Shown: one piece after another, positions 1-13,166 of the stretch
Layout of the letters: each line of letters begins with the position of its first letter
Numbering within the stretch: the stretch's first letter is position 1
The notes under the pieces: model-generated
Told to the model about the DNA's origin: nothing
Databases searched by the model: none
Seen by the model: the letters and a program-made list of their open reading frames with translations, nothing else
Source of the DNA: Trichinella spiralis
Taxonomy: Eukaryota; Nematoda; Enoplea; Trichinellida; Trichinellidae
DNA: 64,000 nt
Direction: 5' to 3'
Assembly: GCA_000181795.3 (NCBI GenBank)
Contig: CM012955.1
Coordinates: forward strand, 3,892,108 to 3,956,107
Position numbers and translations under genes: made by a program

Positions 1-1759
1 GCTGAAGTTCAGCTTAATTGTTGAGTATTGCAATGGAATGATTGATACGTAGGTCTTTTAGTGGATATTGAGAAGATAAATGGAAATCTGTAACGGCAAT
101 TGCCGAAATGATTTCTTTTGAAGTCATTATGCGACAAATGGTCAAATTATCAATATTAATTCAAAGTTCAATTCATTTGAGATTTCTTTTATTGCACCTG
201 AGTGGTATGTGAAATTTATGAAAAATTGTTGCAAATTATGAACTTCTCTTTTCTTTGATTCATGAAAGAAATGAGGCGTTTAATAGTGTGGTAATAGTCG
301 GTGGGAAATGTTCTGATAAATTTGTGGAAAATAATAATTGCATGATATAAATAAGGCAAAGAAAATTGAACAAACTTTTTTCAGTCAACTTCTTTCATGA
401 AAAGGAGGTTAGTCGTTAGTTGGGTTGGTGATGGCATATTATTTGGTGAAGTTTGCGTTGAAATGACTTTTTACTATATTTAAAATGTGCTAAGCGATCT
501 TGTAATTAAAGTAATTTGTTTTTCTGCAAAGCAGCCGACAGCCGTGGCCAAGCTATTTCTTTCGCTAAACAGCGCGGTTATTTTGGTGCAATGACCTTAG
601 CACAGCTTTCAAGCTTTGCGAAGACGCTAATTTTTCCCCAATATTATCGATGATGGCCAGTTTTCCATTTCTCATTTTAGTTCTTTTTGATTGATTAATT
701 TTGATTTGTTCAGTTGCACGTTTGAGAATGAAAAAATCTCTGCTAGACCTGTTTCAGCGTATTTGAATGGCCATTTTTAACAGGATCCCCGTTGTGTAGT
801 GTTCGTTTGAAAATTCCGAAATCAGTTGGACGTTCATTTGGAAATGGCAAATTTTAGCGTTCAAGCTTGTTAAGAAAACTCTCTCTCTCTCTCCCTTTTT
901 CTCTTTCTTCTCTTTTTCACATCATACTATTCCATCATACATCAAACTAGTCTAATATGAAACAGTACTTTTCAATTATTTCATTAATTAAACATGTATG
1001 ATAAATATTCTTCTCTTCTAATCGTATATTGCTTTCAACTCGAAAACATTAATTACATAATCGAATTGTTATTAAATAAGGAAAATAATATTGACAATAT
1101 GAACGTTTTGCATCTAATGGAATTCATGTAATTAAATGGCAATGCTATACCAAGTGCAAATGCTTGGTTTCAGCTGTTTTCAAAATATAACACGAATACA
1201 GTTCTTTTTGCACAGTAAAAGCAATTCGAATTTTCCATGGAACACAGTTTAAATGAGATCACGAGTAAAAGTTTTATAATGGAAAAAGTTTTTCTCAACT
1301 TGAATATTTGTACAATGAATAATATATATAGTGCACCAGTAGTAATGCTTTGAATGTTAAAAATAGCAACAATTTCGCATAGTTGTAATAAACATTAATT
1401 TTTGAATAAGTATAAGTATAGAATATGATAAAATTTAAAAAAATACAACTGAACAAGTGTTTGTCAATATAAAATAGCCAATAAATATTAGAAAGATCAC
1501 GTTAACCAATGAGGATGCCTATGGTAGCTTTGTATCCAATAAGATGCAAGTTACCGCAGTTTCATCTGGACTTTTTACCACCGTTTGGCGAAGCGCTGCG
1601 CGTGTAATTTTTTTTGTTATATTTTATGTGGAATTGGTGCTTTCTGTGATAATTTCTGCTTCTGTCGTGCAGCTGGTAGTTCATTTTCTTCTTCGAATTT
1701 TTGTTGTAAAAATTGTAAATCTGAAGAAATTCAATATCAATTTGAAATGAAAAAGCAAT
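1..1759. other. Upstream region of the EMX-type gene, no gene seen
   Basis: This AT-rich stretch has no open frame with recognisable protein similarity. It holds a CT tract near 879-893 and presumably the 5' untranslated and promoter sequence of the homeobox gene starting at 1760. A stop codon at 1748-1750 lies in frame just before that start. Nothing else could be supported. Confidence 0.6.
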
Positions 1760-3263
1760 ATGGAAATTTCAAAATTGAATGAAACTGTCGAATTTGACAA
1801 ATTTTCATATTTAAAGAAGAAAAAGAAGAAGAATTCAAATTTTTCAATTGAATCTTTAGTTGGATCATCGGAAAGTAATGCGCCAGCACCACCACCACCA
1901 CCACCACCAGCAACAAGCAGTGCTGTATTGGCGTCAAATTTTGCATCTTCTGCAAATGAAGTTGACCCGGTCGTGGATATGATTTCCGGTGTGAATAATT
2001 TATTCTGGATGCACAGCAGTCATTTGTTACCTTTGCAAATGTCCATTGAGCATAAGGTTGATTTGCGAAACTTCCAAATGTTGCAACGCGATACAGCCGG
2101 TTTAGCCTTTTTGCAACCTGAAGAATCGTCTTGCATGTTTTCTTCGTCAGATGTGCTATCGCTTCCACTTAGTCAGAAGAACGAACTTCCATTTTCGTTC
2201 ATGGTCAACAGTGCAGAGCAAAGTGGACTGAACAGCAACTGGTCACATCAGTGGACAAATATGTTAAAGCACACGAATCCGTTCATTTTGCAGCAGTGCA
2301 GTAAGTATATATGCATATATACAACAGTATATATGTGCCTGTATTAGTTATTTGTTATAATTGTGTAAAATTTATATGCGTATAAATGGAAGTTTAAAAA
2401 AGAATGAAACATTTGAAAAGTATAATTACTAATGTTAATGGAAATGCAATGTTTTATATTGTTCTTTTCTTATGATCAAATTCATCAAAAACTGTAATAA
2501 AATAAAATGTCATTCTTTGCAAAAGCATTCTCCAAATTCTTTTTAAGCAAAAGCATTATTTATAGAATGATCATAAAAATGTTTCCAATTTGAAAAGTTT
2601 TCAATTGTCATTGTGTATTTTGCGTAAAAAGCACAATAATAATAATAATAATAATATCATTCGATGAGCTGCATAATTATTTTCCACGCTTTATCTCTAA
2701 TATCTTCTTCTCCAATATAATTAGATCCACTTGGAATATATTTAAAAAGAAAAAAATTTTCTACTATCCTATCAGAGAGCTTGTTGGATTGTGAATTGAA
2801 AGTTGAAATTGAATCATTTAACACTTGGTCAGAAACTTGTTACTTGAACAACTGCAGCATACAGCAATCTAGAAGAGTGATCAGCAAACAAAATTCCCGT
2901 TGTGATTTTTGAAAATAACAAGTGATTTAGTTTAAGTGAAAAGTCATTTAGCCGCAATAAAAGCGCGTTCAGAAGCTGCGTCATTGACGAAAGATGAGTA
3001 GGAGACAGCTGAGCCTTTTGTTTGCCTGTTTTCAGACCTGTTCTTCGATGGCAGTAGATTGTCCACCTCTAATCACGTCAGGACTGCCCATTGGAATCTT
3101 CTTGGAACAATTCATCTTCTTCCTCAATTCTCAATTCTACCCTGCTCAGAAAGCACAAAATCAAAGAATTCCATTTTCTATTTTAGTATTATTCTTCAAT
3201 CAGGAAACAGGTTCCACGTTGTGTAGTACAAGCTTAACGTGGAGGAACCTTTTGTAAGGTGGA

Positions 3264-3294
<31 letters not shown>

Positions 3295-5284
3295 TATATA
3301 CATATATATATTAGTTTATATGGAATAGTTCAAATCTGGAGAACAAAGCAAAATTAAAATATTATTAATTTAAAGTAGAAGAAAATACAATTATCAAATC
3401 ATTTAAGAGAAAAGAAAGTAATTTATGCAACTGTGAAAACGGTTCAAGGAAAGGCAAACTGTTAAGAAGAATAGGAGAGAAAGAAAAAAAGCAAGATAAA
3501 TGAGCTACGCGGGGTTTCTCTTTCACCTGTTGTAAAATTGTGATCATTCAAGACAGCCTATTTTCTAGTTTAGCAAAAAACATATTTTTTAATTAACACC
3601 GAAGAATAATATCCAATGAAATTGAACAATTAATTCTGAAAATCATCTACAGTATGCCAATTTGAACAGTCGATCATTATTGTGATACTTGTACTTTTGT
3701 AGCAAACTACAAAAATGAAACTTGTTCAATAAAATCATTTAATTAATTGTTGTAAAAATGTGATAATCTTTTTTTTTCAAAATTTAGATTCCAAAATATC
3801 TTTCAATGTCAATTCATTGCTTCATCAGTTTCCCAAACCGAAGCGCAATCGAACCGCATTCATGCCTTATCAGCTTGTTGAATTGGAACGTGCTTTTGAA
3901 GTGAATCATTACGTGGTTGGATGTGAAAGGAAAGAGTTGGCAAGACGATTGAAATTGTCCGAAACGCAGGTAATAATAGATAAACAAATTTGTCTGCATT
4001 TTATTTAAAATGACGATGAGAACTTTCCTTTATGTTCGCATCTTTTCCTACTTGGCAGAATAATTTCCAAATGAGGCTCATTTTACCGAGAAGTATTTAT
4101 TTCAGTAAATATTGTTTGATTGTAATTCAAAACTTGGGCGATAATAATAATAATAATAATAATAATGATAATGGTTATAATGATAATAATGTGAACTTGA
4201 ACAGAGCAGCGGACAGGACGTGAAAAATTTTTCCCCAGTGTTGACCACCATCACCAGCGTGGATCAATTTTCATCACGTGCACAATTATTGTTTTAATAT
4301 TCATCAACAGATAAGATAAGATAAAAAATAAAATATATCGTGTTCAATCAATTAAGAGTTGTGATTGAATTTAATAACTGGTTTTACTTGATCTGCTTTT
4401 AGTTGAAACATGCTGAGCAAATATTGTCACAGTGCATTCGTTCAATAATGGCTGTGTGGATTGTATTGCAATGATAATATTCAATTGACGAAAGCACTTT
4501 GTTTTTGAATTTAATGGCTCTTTACTACAATATCTATATAGAGTAACTTTACCCTGTTCTTTGAAGAAGAACAATTTCCATTTCGTGATATAATCAAATT
4601 ACCACGCTGATGATACCGATAATCTACCCCTTTCCATTTGCTCATCCATCTCTGTATAAAAGCATTGAACAACACATCAGATAGAGTAGTAGCAGCTTTA
4701 GTTTGGTTTTTGTTCACCGATTTTTGACAAATGATAATTTCCACATTTTGCAAATTCAAATTTCAAACGTTAAACAAAGTTGTCAAACGTTTCAAGTGAA
4801 TAAACATTAATTCCAATTGAAACAAACGTCAGTCAAAGTTAAATGTGTTTCAAAGAGCTTCAATTTGGCTCTTTGCAAAAGGTTTATTATACGTTTAAGA
4901 ATTTTTCAAATTACCAGTTGAGATCATTAAATGAAAATGCAACTTTTGCACGCTTGATTCGAATGAGCAATATTTTTCACTTTTCAAACCTTGGAAAGTA
5001 ATTTTAAAATATAATAAGAAACACGTTGTCTAAGTTCTGTTGCATTTAAATTTGATTTCAATTTTCATATTTAACATTATTATTAGTATTATGGAAATTA
5101 ATTCATTATTGTTGTTGTTGTGTAGGTGAAAGTTTGGTTCCAGAATCGTCGAACGAAACACAAAAGAGTGAAATCAGAAGAATTGGCGTGCAGCAAAGTA
5201 CCATCGTTGGAAAATAGCCCTCCGTTGGAATCTCCAGTAGAGCAGCAGGAGAACGTTTCAGTTTCAGTGCAATTGCCGATGTAG
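1760..5284 (+). CDS. ceh-2: EMX/empty-spiracles class homeodomain transcription factor
   Basis: Three coding exons are 1760-2300, 3788-3969 and 5126-5284, 882 nt in all, giving 293 aa; phases match at both junctions. The homeodomain is split by intron 2 directly after ..LSETQ. Its first part reads [20 protein letters not shown] then [17 protein letters not shown], and exon 3 supplies [23 protein letters not shown] after LERAFE is the EMX signature; VAX and NOT proteins are the nearest alternatives. The N-terminal exon carries FSIESLVG near residue 29, matching the FTIESLVAK motif at the start of vertebrate EMX proteins, plus a lysine run and a proline run. Known family role: nuclear DNA-binding regulator of head and neural patterning. 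The start was chosen because an in-frame stop lies 12 bp upstream. The C-terminal tail after the homeodomain is short. Confidence 0.87.
2301..3787 (+). other. Intron 1 of the EMX-type gene
   Basis: A long intron by the standards of this window. It contains a TAA trinucleotide run near 2635-2657 and a CATATA tract near 3264-3310. An 87-codon open frame at 2994-3257 has no recognisable similarity and was not called. Confidence 0.7.
3970..5125 (+). other. Intron 2 of the EMX-type gene, inside the homeobox
   Basis: The intron interrupts the homeodomain between the end of helix 2 and helix 3 (ETQ / VKVWFQN). It contains an ATA trinucleotide run at about 4140-4167. No other structure was recognised. 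Confidence 0.75.
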
Positions 5285-6581
5285 CATTCACTATACAAAA
5301 ATTGAAACAAAAGCAATGCAAATTTTTCTACAAAGATTGTAATGAACTGGGGCAATATACAACATGCTCGCAAGCGTGTATCCATCTCGTATGATACAAA
5401 TGTTGTTCACATTTCAAATGGGCACACTTTTTTTGTTTTTCTTTTAGCTTGTGAGATATTTTGCTGTTCAATGGAAATTGATATATTTCGTAAATTTAGT
5501 ATGATTGAATTCCTTTTTTGGTTTCCTCTACTACACTGTGACTTATTAGTAGATTCATCATATTTCAAGCTTGGTTTTTTTTCATTGAAAATGTTATTTA
5601 ATTTTATTTATACAGAACAATTTCTCTGAATAAAAATCATTTTACTGTTTGTAGAATTTTCTGATTAATTTTATTCTACCTGAATTGTTTTTGAAATCTA
5701 CAGTATTCAGCAATGTATGCAATCTGTGAAGATTGTTGCAAGGCTGTTTGTTTTATTCGTTTAGTATTAATTGTTTGCAAAGTGCTTCCCTTGTTCAGAT
5801 GTCAATTCATTCTATGCTTATGTAAATTAATTGCATTCGTGTCATCATCCATCACTACCACCAGCAACAGAGTCGTCATCATCAATCAGTGCAGGTAAAT
5901 AAGTTTTTACTTCTTTCGTTTTTTGTTAGCGAAAAAATATATATGCAGACGTGTAAATTGATTTATCGTGAAGCAATTTAAATTTTTATTCATGATCAAT
6001 TGAATTTTGTACATTTTTTTCACCATATAATCACAATTTTCAATCAAGCAATAGTTGATTGAAAAGTTAAAGCAATTTGCGGTAGTGTTTATATTGTTCC
6101 AACGAACATTTCTGTTCAATTCTGTTTAATGCAAATTTTCCGCATTTGATGCACAAGGGTTATTCGATCAAAGCAAACAATAGCTCTTAGCTTGCTTGAT
6201 AAAGAGAGCAATTGATTATTTTTTACCTAGCTGCTTGCCGATCAAATGTCGCGCGTTATCAATAATATATTGATTAAACGAGCGTTTTTTTCCTTTTAAA
6301 TGGTAACAATCAAACTTTACACATTCTTCTCTGCATAAATCGTAAAATGTTTATTCAGAAAAAAAGAAAATTTGGAGCAAATTTAACAACCACGTTCAGA
6401 GCAAGGAATGTGCTAGCTAATGAATAAATAAATAGAAACAAACGTCATGTGCAATTAATTGATTTGTGAATTTTTGTCTTTCTTGAAATTCATAACCAAA
6501 CCGTTTAAAATCAAAAAAGTTAATGCGTCGTATTCGCCTTTATACGAGTTGAGTTTTTCTCGTTGGAATATAAGTTTGTGT
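5285..6581. other. Intergenic region between converging EMX and IP6K genes
   Basis: It holds the 3' flank of the EMX-type gene, with a polyadenylation-type signal near 5631, and the 3' flank of the minus-strand inositol kinase. AT-rich, with no recognisable coding sequence; short open frames at 5342 and 5713 look accidental. Confidence 0.55.
5630..5636 (+). terminator. Candidate polyadenylation signal for the EMX-type gene
   Basis: AATAAAA lies about 345 bp after the stop codon at 5282-5284. This is a plausible end for the transcript, but the motif is common in AT-rich DNA. Confidence 0.35.
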
Positions 6582-8712
6582 TCAATCAGAGGCTGCTGCA
6601 TCAGCAGCAACGTGTACCGTTAGCTTGGCGGAAGGCGTGGCCAACAGACGACGCAGGATGTCGATTAAATTGTCCACACCTCGCAGGTATCCTTTGTCAG
6701 GCCCGTGGTGAGGCGGATCATTTTCAAAACAGACCGAGGTAGAATGACCGAAATCAATCATACGAACATCGATGAAAGAATCCTCGAAAAGTGGACAGAA
6801 TTATTATTTGCATAAAAACAGAAATGATTCATTGATAAAATGTACCTGGTTGGCATAAGCGTGACCTTCGTAAATCACCAGCAATGAGCTTGAGTAGAAG
6901 CGATAGCCGTTCGATTCGAGCAAAATCTAAATATTGGACATGCAGGTTCAACTGTGAATCACACCGATGCAACAATGACTCACCTGACGAATGGTGTTCA
7001 ACTTTTCAATCAAGCATTCGATAAGATCTGTTCGAAAATTAACTCCATTATGAAAAAATCGTTCAATCACTTTTATCAAGCCTTGAACAGTCAAAGATCG
7101 GCCATAATATTTATCATAACACTTGTATGTGTCTGTCACCTGCGACAGCACCTAAAAAATTTCTTCTTTTTTTAAAAAATATTTTCCACCGCAAATGTGC
7201 ATCAAACCGTTATTTCATCTTTGATAATTCATTACAGTGTAAACTTACCTGCATTCCATTCATGCGAACGCCGAGTTTCGAAGATGTCGACTCGAGACAT
7301 TTTTTCGTTTGCCTTTTTCGTTTATTCTCTGAAGCGTCATCCCCATAATGTCTGGTGCCCATTTTCAAATCCAATACACACGGGCAACGATAATGATAAG
7401 TCAAATTTTCCAACAACAGAAAGCCTAGAAAAAAAGTTAAAAAATATATATATATATATTTCCAATATTGAAAAAATGAATTTTCCTTCTTACGGTGCTT
7501 CTGTTGACCAAGTAGGCGCATCTTGGCCAGGTAGGATGTCTGGCACTGAATTGCCCACGGATTCTGTTGGTAATATTTAGAGACAACTTCAACGCTCTGG
7601 AAAACGGGCTTTGAAGCACAATCCAACGTCAAATTTTCACCTCCGACTCTAATTCTGATCAAAGCACAGAAATTAATCCACATTAACACATGCACACCTC
7701 AAACACGATGCCGCCGCAAATTATAATTACCAAAGAGTTGAATTTTAAAAATTAATTTTACTACGCTTTCAACTAGCCATATTCTCTGCTCCTGATTCCA
7801 AATTCAACAACAATAACATCTATGCACACAGTGCTAGTGAAAGAATTAATAGAAGAGGAAAAAATTTTTATTACTTGGATATCCAAGAAGTTGTGTTGCA
7901 ATCATACTGACTGCTGCCCAGCTGAGCAGATGGAAAAGCAGCGGCGGTGATGTAGCCAATTCCATGCTCGTCTACTGACGCTTCTATCATACCTGAAAAT
8001 TGTGACATGCCCGTTGAACAACAAGTTTGAAAAATGGATTCTCAGCCTTGACTAACCGCGAAATTCTGGGACAAATGGTGCAAGTTTGCGCGAAATATTC
8101 AAGTAAAACTGATGTTCTCTTTTTGTATACTGCTTGCAAAGCGTACTCTCACCCACTTGCAAAAGACTGCAATGACCACTCACCTGAAAGAAATTTATGT
8201 TCAATTATTTCATGCTTGGTTGCTTTTTCAAGTTGCATATATGCATGCGTAAATGTGCATAATTTGCATTAATTGAAAGATTGAGTTGGTTGAAATTAAC
8301 ACTTCATTTCAATAAAATCATCGGTGCAATTAATTTACATTGGGAAGACTGGTCATCATGTGCGTCATTGCTGTTCAATAATTCAAACAGCAAGCCATTA
8401 GGAGATGTGTGAATCGATAAAAAAAGAACAGATAATACGAAAACCGAAACACAAGCAAAATTTGATTTTAATCGACAAACATTTTACTACGAAATTTTTC
8501 CAACACTTTTTGAGCAATGATAATTTTCAACAGAAAATTAGTGCTATATTGAACTTTGAAAATAAATGGTTAATATATATATATATATGCTTTTGCAATA
8601 CAAATACCTGATGGGAAAATGGTCTGAGAAAAATGAAACCATCAGTTTCACAATTGTTCGACGATGGATTTTCACTGGAACCACATGCTAGCCTTTGGAC
8701 AAACTGTGCCAT
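6582..8712 (-). CDS. IP6K: Inositol hexakisphosphate kinase (IP6K)
   Basis: Eight exons on the minus strand (8608-8712, 8057-8183, 7875-7992, 7494-7648, 7249-7424, 6984-7151, 6846-6926, 6582-6782) total 1131 nt, 376 aa, with all phases consistent. The family makes 5-diphospho-inositol pentakisphosphate (IP7) from IP6 and ATP. Visible landmarks in order are: [12 protein letters not shown] (IP6K N-lobe start); [23 protein letters not shown]; the inositol-binding signature PCVLDLKMG (PxxxDxKxG) followed by TRHYGDDAS, which is specific to IP6K rather than IPMK or IP3[31 protein letters not shown] (SSLL motif); and [10 protein letters not shown], the metal-binding IDF box, where most IP6Ks read IDFAHTT. 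The start ATG at 8710-8712 was chosen for correct distance to the FLRPF motif. The protein is slightly shorter than vertebrate IP6Ks because the acidic linker is reduced. Confidence 0.92.
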
Positions 8713-11456
8713 CGCTATACGATCGTTTTGCAAAACGCGCTATCATTACACCTGGAACTGAAATTCACAGATTCGTAAAATCGAAGTTAAAAGCAATGAC
8801 GTTCAGCCACGAATAAAAATGCACACGCTTATTCACGCTTTTATTGTCGTTCAACGATGACGCACGTCTGCGTAAACATGGGCGTTTCAAGACAAAAATT
8901 TGCCCAATTGTTTTTCGTTGGAAAATGTCTTTCCAAATTTTGCCACTCCTCTTTGAGAATTTCAACTTTTTGATCAATCCAAATATGGCAGTAGAAGGGA
9001 AAAAATCCCACGCCGACAAACGCTGAATATGCAAAATCGATTCTAGGCAAAAAGCAGCAAGCCAAAACAATCGGTTGAGCACGATTTTTACAGCTGCAAT
9101 TCAGCTAACGTCAATTGCATCATCTTTGCAGCTACAGCATCATTAAGATGATCATGTACTAATTTGATGTCGGATGAAGAACGCATGCAAATCTGTTGAT
9201 TGAACAAAAAAAAATAAAATTTGGCAATTCAATTAAATATTTTTAAAATTTTTAAAATAAAAAATTGAAATTATTTACTGAATTATTTGTTTTCTTGCTT
9301 TGCATCTTCTGTTTTGAACTTTCAACAATTTCACCTTCTTGCTTCACCTAATTATCAAGTAAAATTTTATTTTTATCGTAAAATTAACTAATTTTGAAAA
9401 TTTCTTCTTTTCTTGTAAATTTAATAACTAGAAATATTTTTTATTTATTTATTTATTGGTCGATAATTTCGTGCAAAAGTAAAATGTTGATAATTTATTT
9501 CAAAAATTTGCATTAATTATATGTTTCTTTTTATTTCACGTTTGTTATTTATTTATAAACAAATTGTGCAGCTCTACAAATAAACGTGACCATCTTTGCA
9601 AATTACCGTATTACTATAGTTGCGGCGGCAGATACAGACAGCCGTGTGTTTGAAAATTTACGTGCGTATTTTGAGACCATTTTTCTTTTATCGAATCTGC
9701 GAAATGTGACAATACTTAAAATAAGTACGTTGAGCAGTTTGTGTTTTTATTTTTTTAATTTCTTGCATTCTATTCTGGTGGACTTTTATTAACGTGCATG
9801 TTTTACTCGCTGTGGCTGTCGATAAAGCTGAAATTTTATTTTATGTATAGGCATATCTGTGTGGGAGGAGTTTTATTTTATTGAAATTTATTCATTTGCA
9901 CAGTTTATTAGATGCTGCTGTTGCTAATCACAAGGTGCTGGTTTGTCAATTGGCGATGAAGAACAAATAAATCGTTTTTGCGATTAACCAAAATGTAGAA
10001 ATTCACATTGATCAGTGGTGATGAAAACAGTTTATTGTTATTCTAGCAGCTCTGGGTGATTAATGTTTATTCGTTTTTTTTTTTATTTTAGCTCGTCTCG
10101 GATTGTTTGATTCCAATTCCAACAACAATCAAAATGTGCATTGGAGCATTTCCTCCACAAATGTGGAAATGAAATGACAATTGTTCAACACGTGCTGTGT
10201 ATAAATATTATTTATAATATTTCTATTGGGCGTGTGATAATTGTCTTTTTCTCATTTCAATGCGTTAAGGAAAGTATATATTTGTGGCAAGATATGCGCA
10301 CGAAGACGGCAAATTTTCAATAGTCGAATAATTCGGCGAACACGTCGAATGAAATTGATCAGGTGCGAATGTTTTATTTGATATTTTGCGTGTAATTTTT
10401 GAAATCTGAGTGAATATTGACTTTCAAATGATTTTAAGTTAAGCTCTTGTTGTTATGAGGTGAATTTCTAAAGTTTTATGAATTCCAATTTATGCAAAAA
10501 TGTAAAAATTTTTTCATCAATTATTTGCATATGACAGTACATTTTCTTGTCATTATTGTTAAGAAAATTAGTAGTTGGTACGGTACAGGGTTGTTGTCAC
10601 TGTTATGATGGCATTGTAATCTTAGAATTGCAAAAAAAGTAGTGAAAGAATATAATTTTGTTCAAGTGGAGCGCTTTTGCAGCGCAATTTTATTACCTGA
10701 AATTCCTTTATTGTAAAGCACATACTACTGTATGTCGTTCCAACATTTCCTACGATGTACGTCATGTGTGTTGATTTTTTTCAACCGTTTTCTATTGTAA
10801 ATTTACATATTTCTCTAATTATAAATGATTGTTATATTTGATATTGTACTGTTTATTCACTTTGTACAGCTGGTTGCATTTACTTTGTATAGATTTGGAA
10901 GTAAATAATGATTTCCATTTCATCATTACTGTTATTAATTTTTTCGAACTCTTCTTCTTCTTCTTCTTCTTGTTCTTCTTCAATCATCTGCATTATTTGT
11001 CAAGCTAGAATCACAGAGATTATTTTTCAAAGCAACGGAAAAATACAAATTTGAATATTTTTTTTCCTTTTGATTTCGATACTTCCTGTTTGATTGAATT
11101 GTGCTGTGACTATTATTGACGAATTGGTCGCCGTGTTGTTTGCTTGACTCAATTGAACAGGCTGTTCAAATTATGTCGCCGCTTATATGTATATATATAT
11201 ATAATTTCTGTTGTCGTGGCAGTTTTACCGTTGTTTTGTAGTTGGTCTGCTGTTGCTTGAAACTGATTTATTTTTTTTTCTTAATTTTTATTCTCATCTC
11301 TGAATACTACCGTCGTTAGGGGGGGGGCAGTGTTGAAAAAGTTGGAAATTATTGTCTTCTTTGAAAATATTTATTTTTGAATATTATTCATCTTGTTGAT
11401 TTTTATTGCAGGAACGTGCTGTTTATTTTGTAAATTATGGTGTAATACATAGTTGG
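8713..11456. other. Divergent intergenic region between IP6K and SLC35C2-type genes
   Basis: Both neighbours point away from this 2.7 kb stretch, so it should hold two promoters and 5' untranslated exons. It contains a CTT/GTT trinucleotide tract at about 10951-10981, a TA run near 11187-11204 and a run of Gs near 11320. A possible short exon lies at 10092-10179 (see findings). No family similarity was recognised in any open frame. Confidence 0.5.
10951..10981. repeat. CTT trinucleotide microsatellite
   Basis: A run of CTT units with one GTT interruption, in the intergenic region upstream of the SLC35C2-type gene. Confidence 0.8.
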
Positions 11457-13166
11457 ATGAAGATGGGAATTTCGAATTGCAGTTCGCGTCTGTTGGAAAG
11501 CGATTTAATAAAGGCACTGTTGGCCGGCATTTTGTATTACCCGACATCACTCGCGTTGACGTTCTACCAGCAATGGGTTATAAAACAGGTGCTTGATTTT
11601 GTTCACTAGTGTTTCTCGTCTGAGTTGAATTTATTATTAGAGCTGCTACCTGGTAATCGTGCATACTGTAATCAGTTTGTTTTAGTATGGTGAAGCAAGC
11701 ATGAGCAATTATTATAATAATTTTTTTGTTTTTCTACCAACAATGTAGACAAATCGAAAAAGAATCTTTTGTACATATTTTTGCTTGAAAAAATGCATAG
11801 CAAGTGTACAATTATCGATGGTATAAGTGGAATTTGTTGTTGTTAATTTAGGCATTCCAATTTCCTTTGTTCATCGTACTTTGGCATTATTTTTTGAAAT
11901 TTTTTGTCGCCTGGTTTTATCGAGCAATCTACGCTTGCATTTACCGCAAAAAGCGGGTTCTACTCCAGTGGTCGAAGTACGCCACTGCAGCCGGCATTGC
12001 TGGCGTCAGCGCATCGTTGGATATTGGCCTGTCGAATTGGAGCTTCGAATACACCAGCATATCTCTGTACGGTTTCGTTTGTTCGTCGTTGTTCAGCTTA
12101 ATTTTATGCTTAAGGTTTGAATTTTCAGTTATACAATGGGCAAATCGTCGACGATCATTTTCATCCTCCTTGCAGCCGTTGCGTTGTCGTTGGAGAAATG
12201 TGTACGTGTGTGTGTGTGTGTGTGTGCATGGGATGTTTTGTTGTCTGATGAAAATTGTTTCATCCCATTGCGTTCTATATTTCAGAATGCATCAACAGTG
12301 AGTGTGGTCTGCTTGATAGCGGTTGGGGTGTTTTTTGTCAATTACAAATCCACCCAGTTCAGTTGGACTGGCTTTTTTCTGATCCAAGGCGCTTCGATGT
12401 GCGGTGGTTTGCGTTGGGCTGCATCGCAGAAGCTTTTGCAAAAAGAAATTCTCGGTAAAATAATTATCCATTTGAAAATCATTTACTATTATTTATTATT
12501 GTTATTTAACGTTATTTTTTGACAAAGGATTGTCGAATCCGTTCGACATGATCTACCACGTTCAACCTTGGATGGTTGTTGGTATTTTGCCTTTGTTCTT
12601 TGCATTCGAAGGTGATTTTGTAGTTTTGTAGTTATATGTGCATGTGTTTTTCGCTTTTTTTGTTCACCATTCAGCTCGAGATTTGGCGTTAATTTCGACA
12701 ACTGCTTACGGTTCTAAGCCTAGTTCCGTACTTCGACTCAGCGCGTTGGTTCTAATTGGAGGTTTGCTAGCTACACTGATGGAAGTGTTCGAATATCTTT
12801 TACTCTTGTACACGTCTAGTTTAACACTGAGTGTCTGTTCAGTTGGTAAGGTAAATCGACTAGATACCCACCCGTACAAATTGATTGATTTTTAATTATA
12901 CTCGATTGGTTGATTTCTCTTTTTAGGAACTTGTCACACTGTTGCTTGCATATCGCTATCGAAATGATCGCATGTCGTTGGTGAATACGTTCGGTTTGGC
13001 CATGTGCATTTTTGGTACCGCGTTGCATGTGACAATGCGCACTAAACGATTACGGGATCCAAAAGCGCCCCAACTGACTCGGCCCACTGTCGTTTATACA
13101 GAACTGCGTGACCGTCAGTATGCAGCATTATCCGAAGCGTCTTCTACTGATTCAGAAGAATTTTGA
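11457..13166 (+). CDS. SLC35C2: Solute carrier family 35 member C2-like nucleotide-sugar transporter
   Basis: Seven exons (11457-11588, 11852-12066, 12129-12201, 12286-12454, 12528-12611, 12675-12850, 12927-13166) total 1089 nt, 362 aa, with consistent phases. It is a multi-span membrane protein of the drug/metabolite transporter superfamily, most like SLC35C2 (OVCOV1), a Golgi protein related to the GDP-fucose transporter and linked in mammals to Notch fucosylation. Diagnostic matches to human SLC35C2 are SLALTFYQQWVIKQAFQFPL, SLDIGLSNWSFEYTSISLYT, MGKSSTIIFIL, YKSTQFSWTGFFLIQGAS, GLSNPFDMIYHVQPWM, TSSLTLSV and KELVTLLLAY. The hydrophilic tail ends in an acidic, serine-rich stretch (ASSTDSEEF). 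The first exon is open upstream to an AG at 11411, so an extra 5' exon is possible. ATGs at 11457 and 11463 are the in-frame choices. Confidence 0.92.
12203..12226. repeat. GT dinucleotide microsatellite
   Basis: GT run at the 5' end of the intron after exon 3 of the SLC35C2-type gene; the donor GT is part of the tract. Confidence 0.8.

Noticed and set aside
1544-1750. 68-codon ORF just before the EMX start
   Set aside because: Different reading from the homeobox exon, low-complexity hydrophobic content, and ends just before the chosen start.
2994-3257. 87-codon ORF in intron 1 of the EMX-type gene
   Set aside because: No recognisable similarity; lies inside a gene on the same strand and has no supporting splice or codon pattern.
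3264-3310. CATATA/TA tracts as promoters
   Set aside because: Low-complexity microsatellite inside an intron with no adjacent start site.
8765-9082. 105-codon minus-strand ORF upstream of IP6K
   Set aside because: IP6K has a well-placed ATG and N-terminal motif in the exon below it. This frame has no family match and no clean splice to it.
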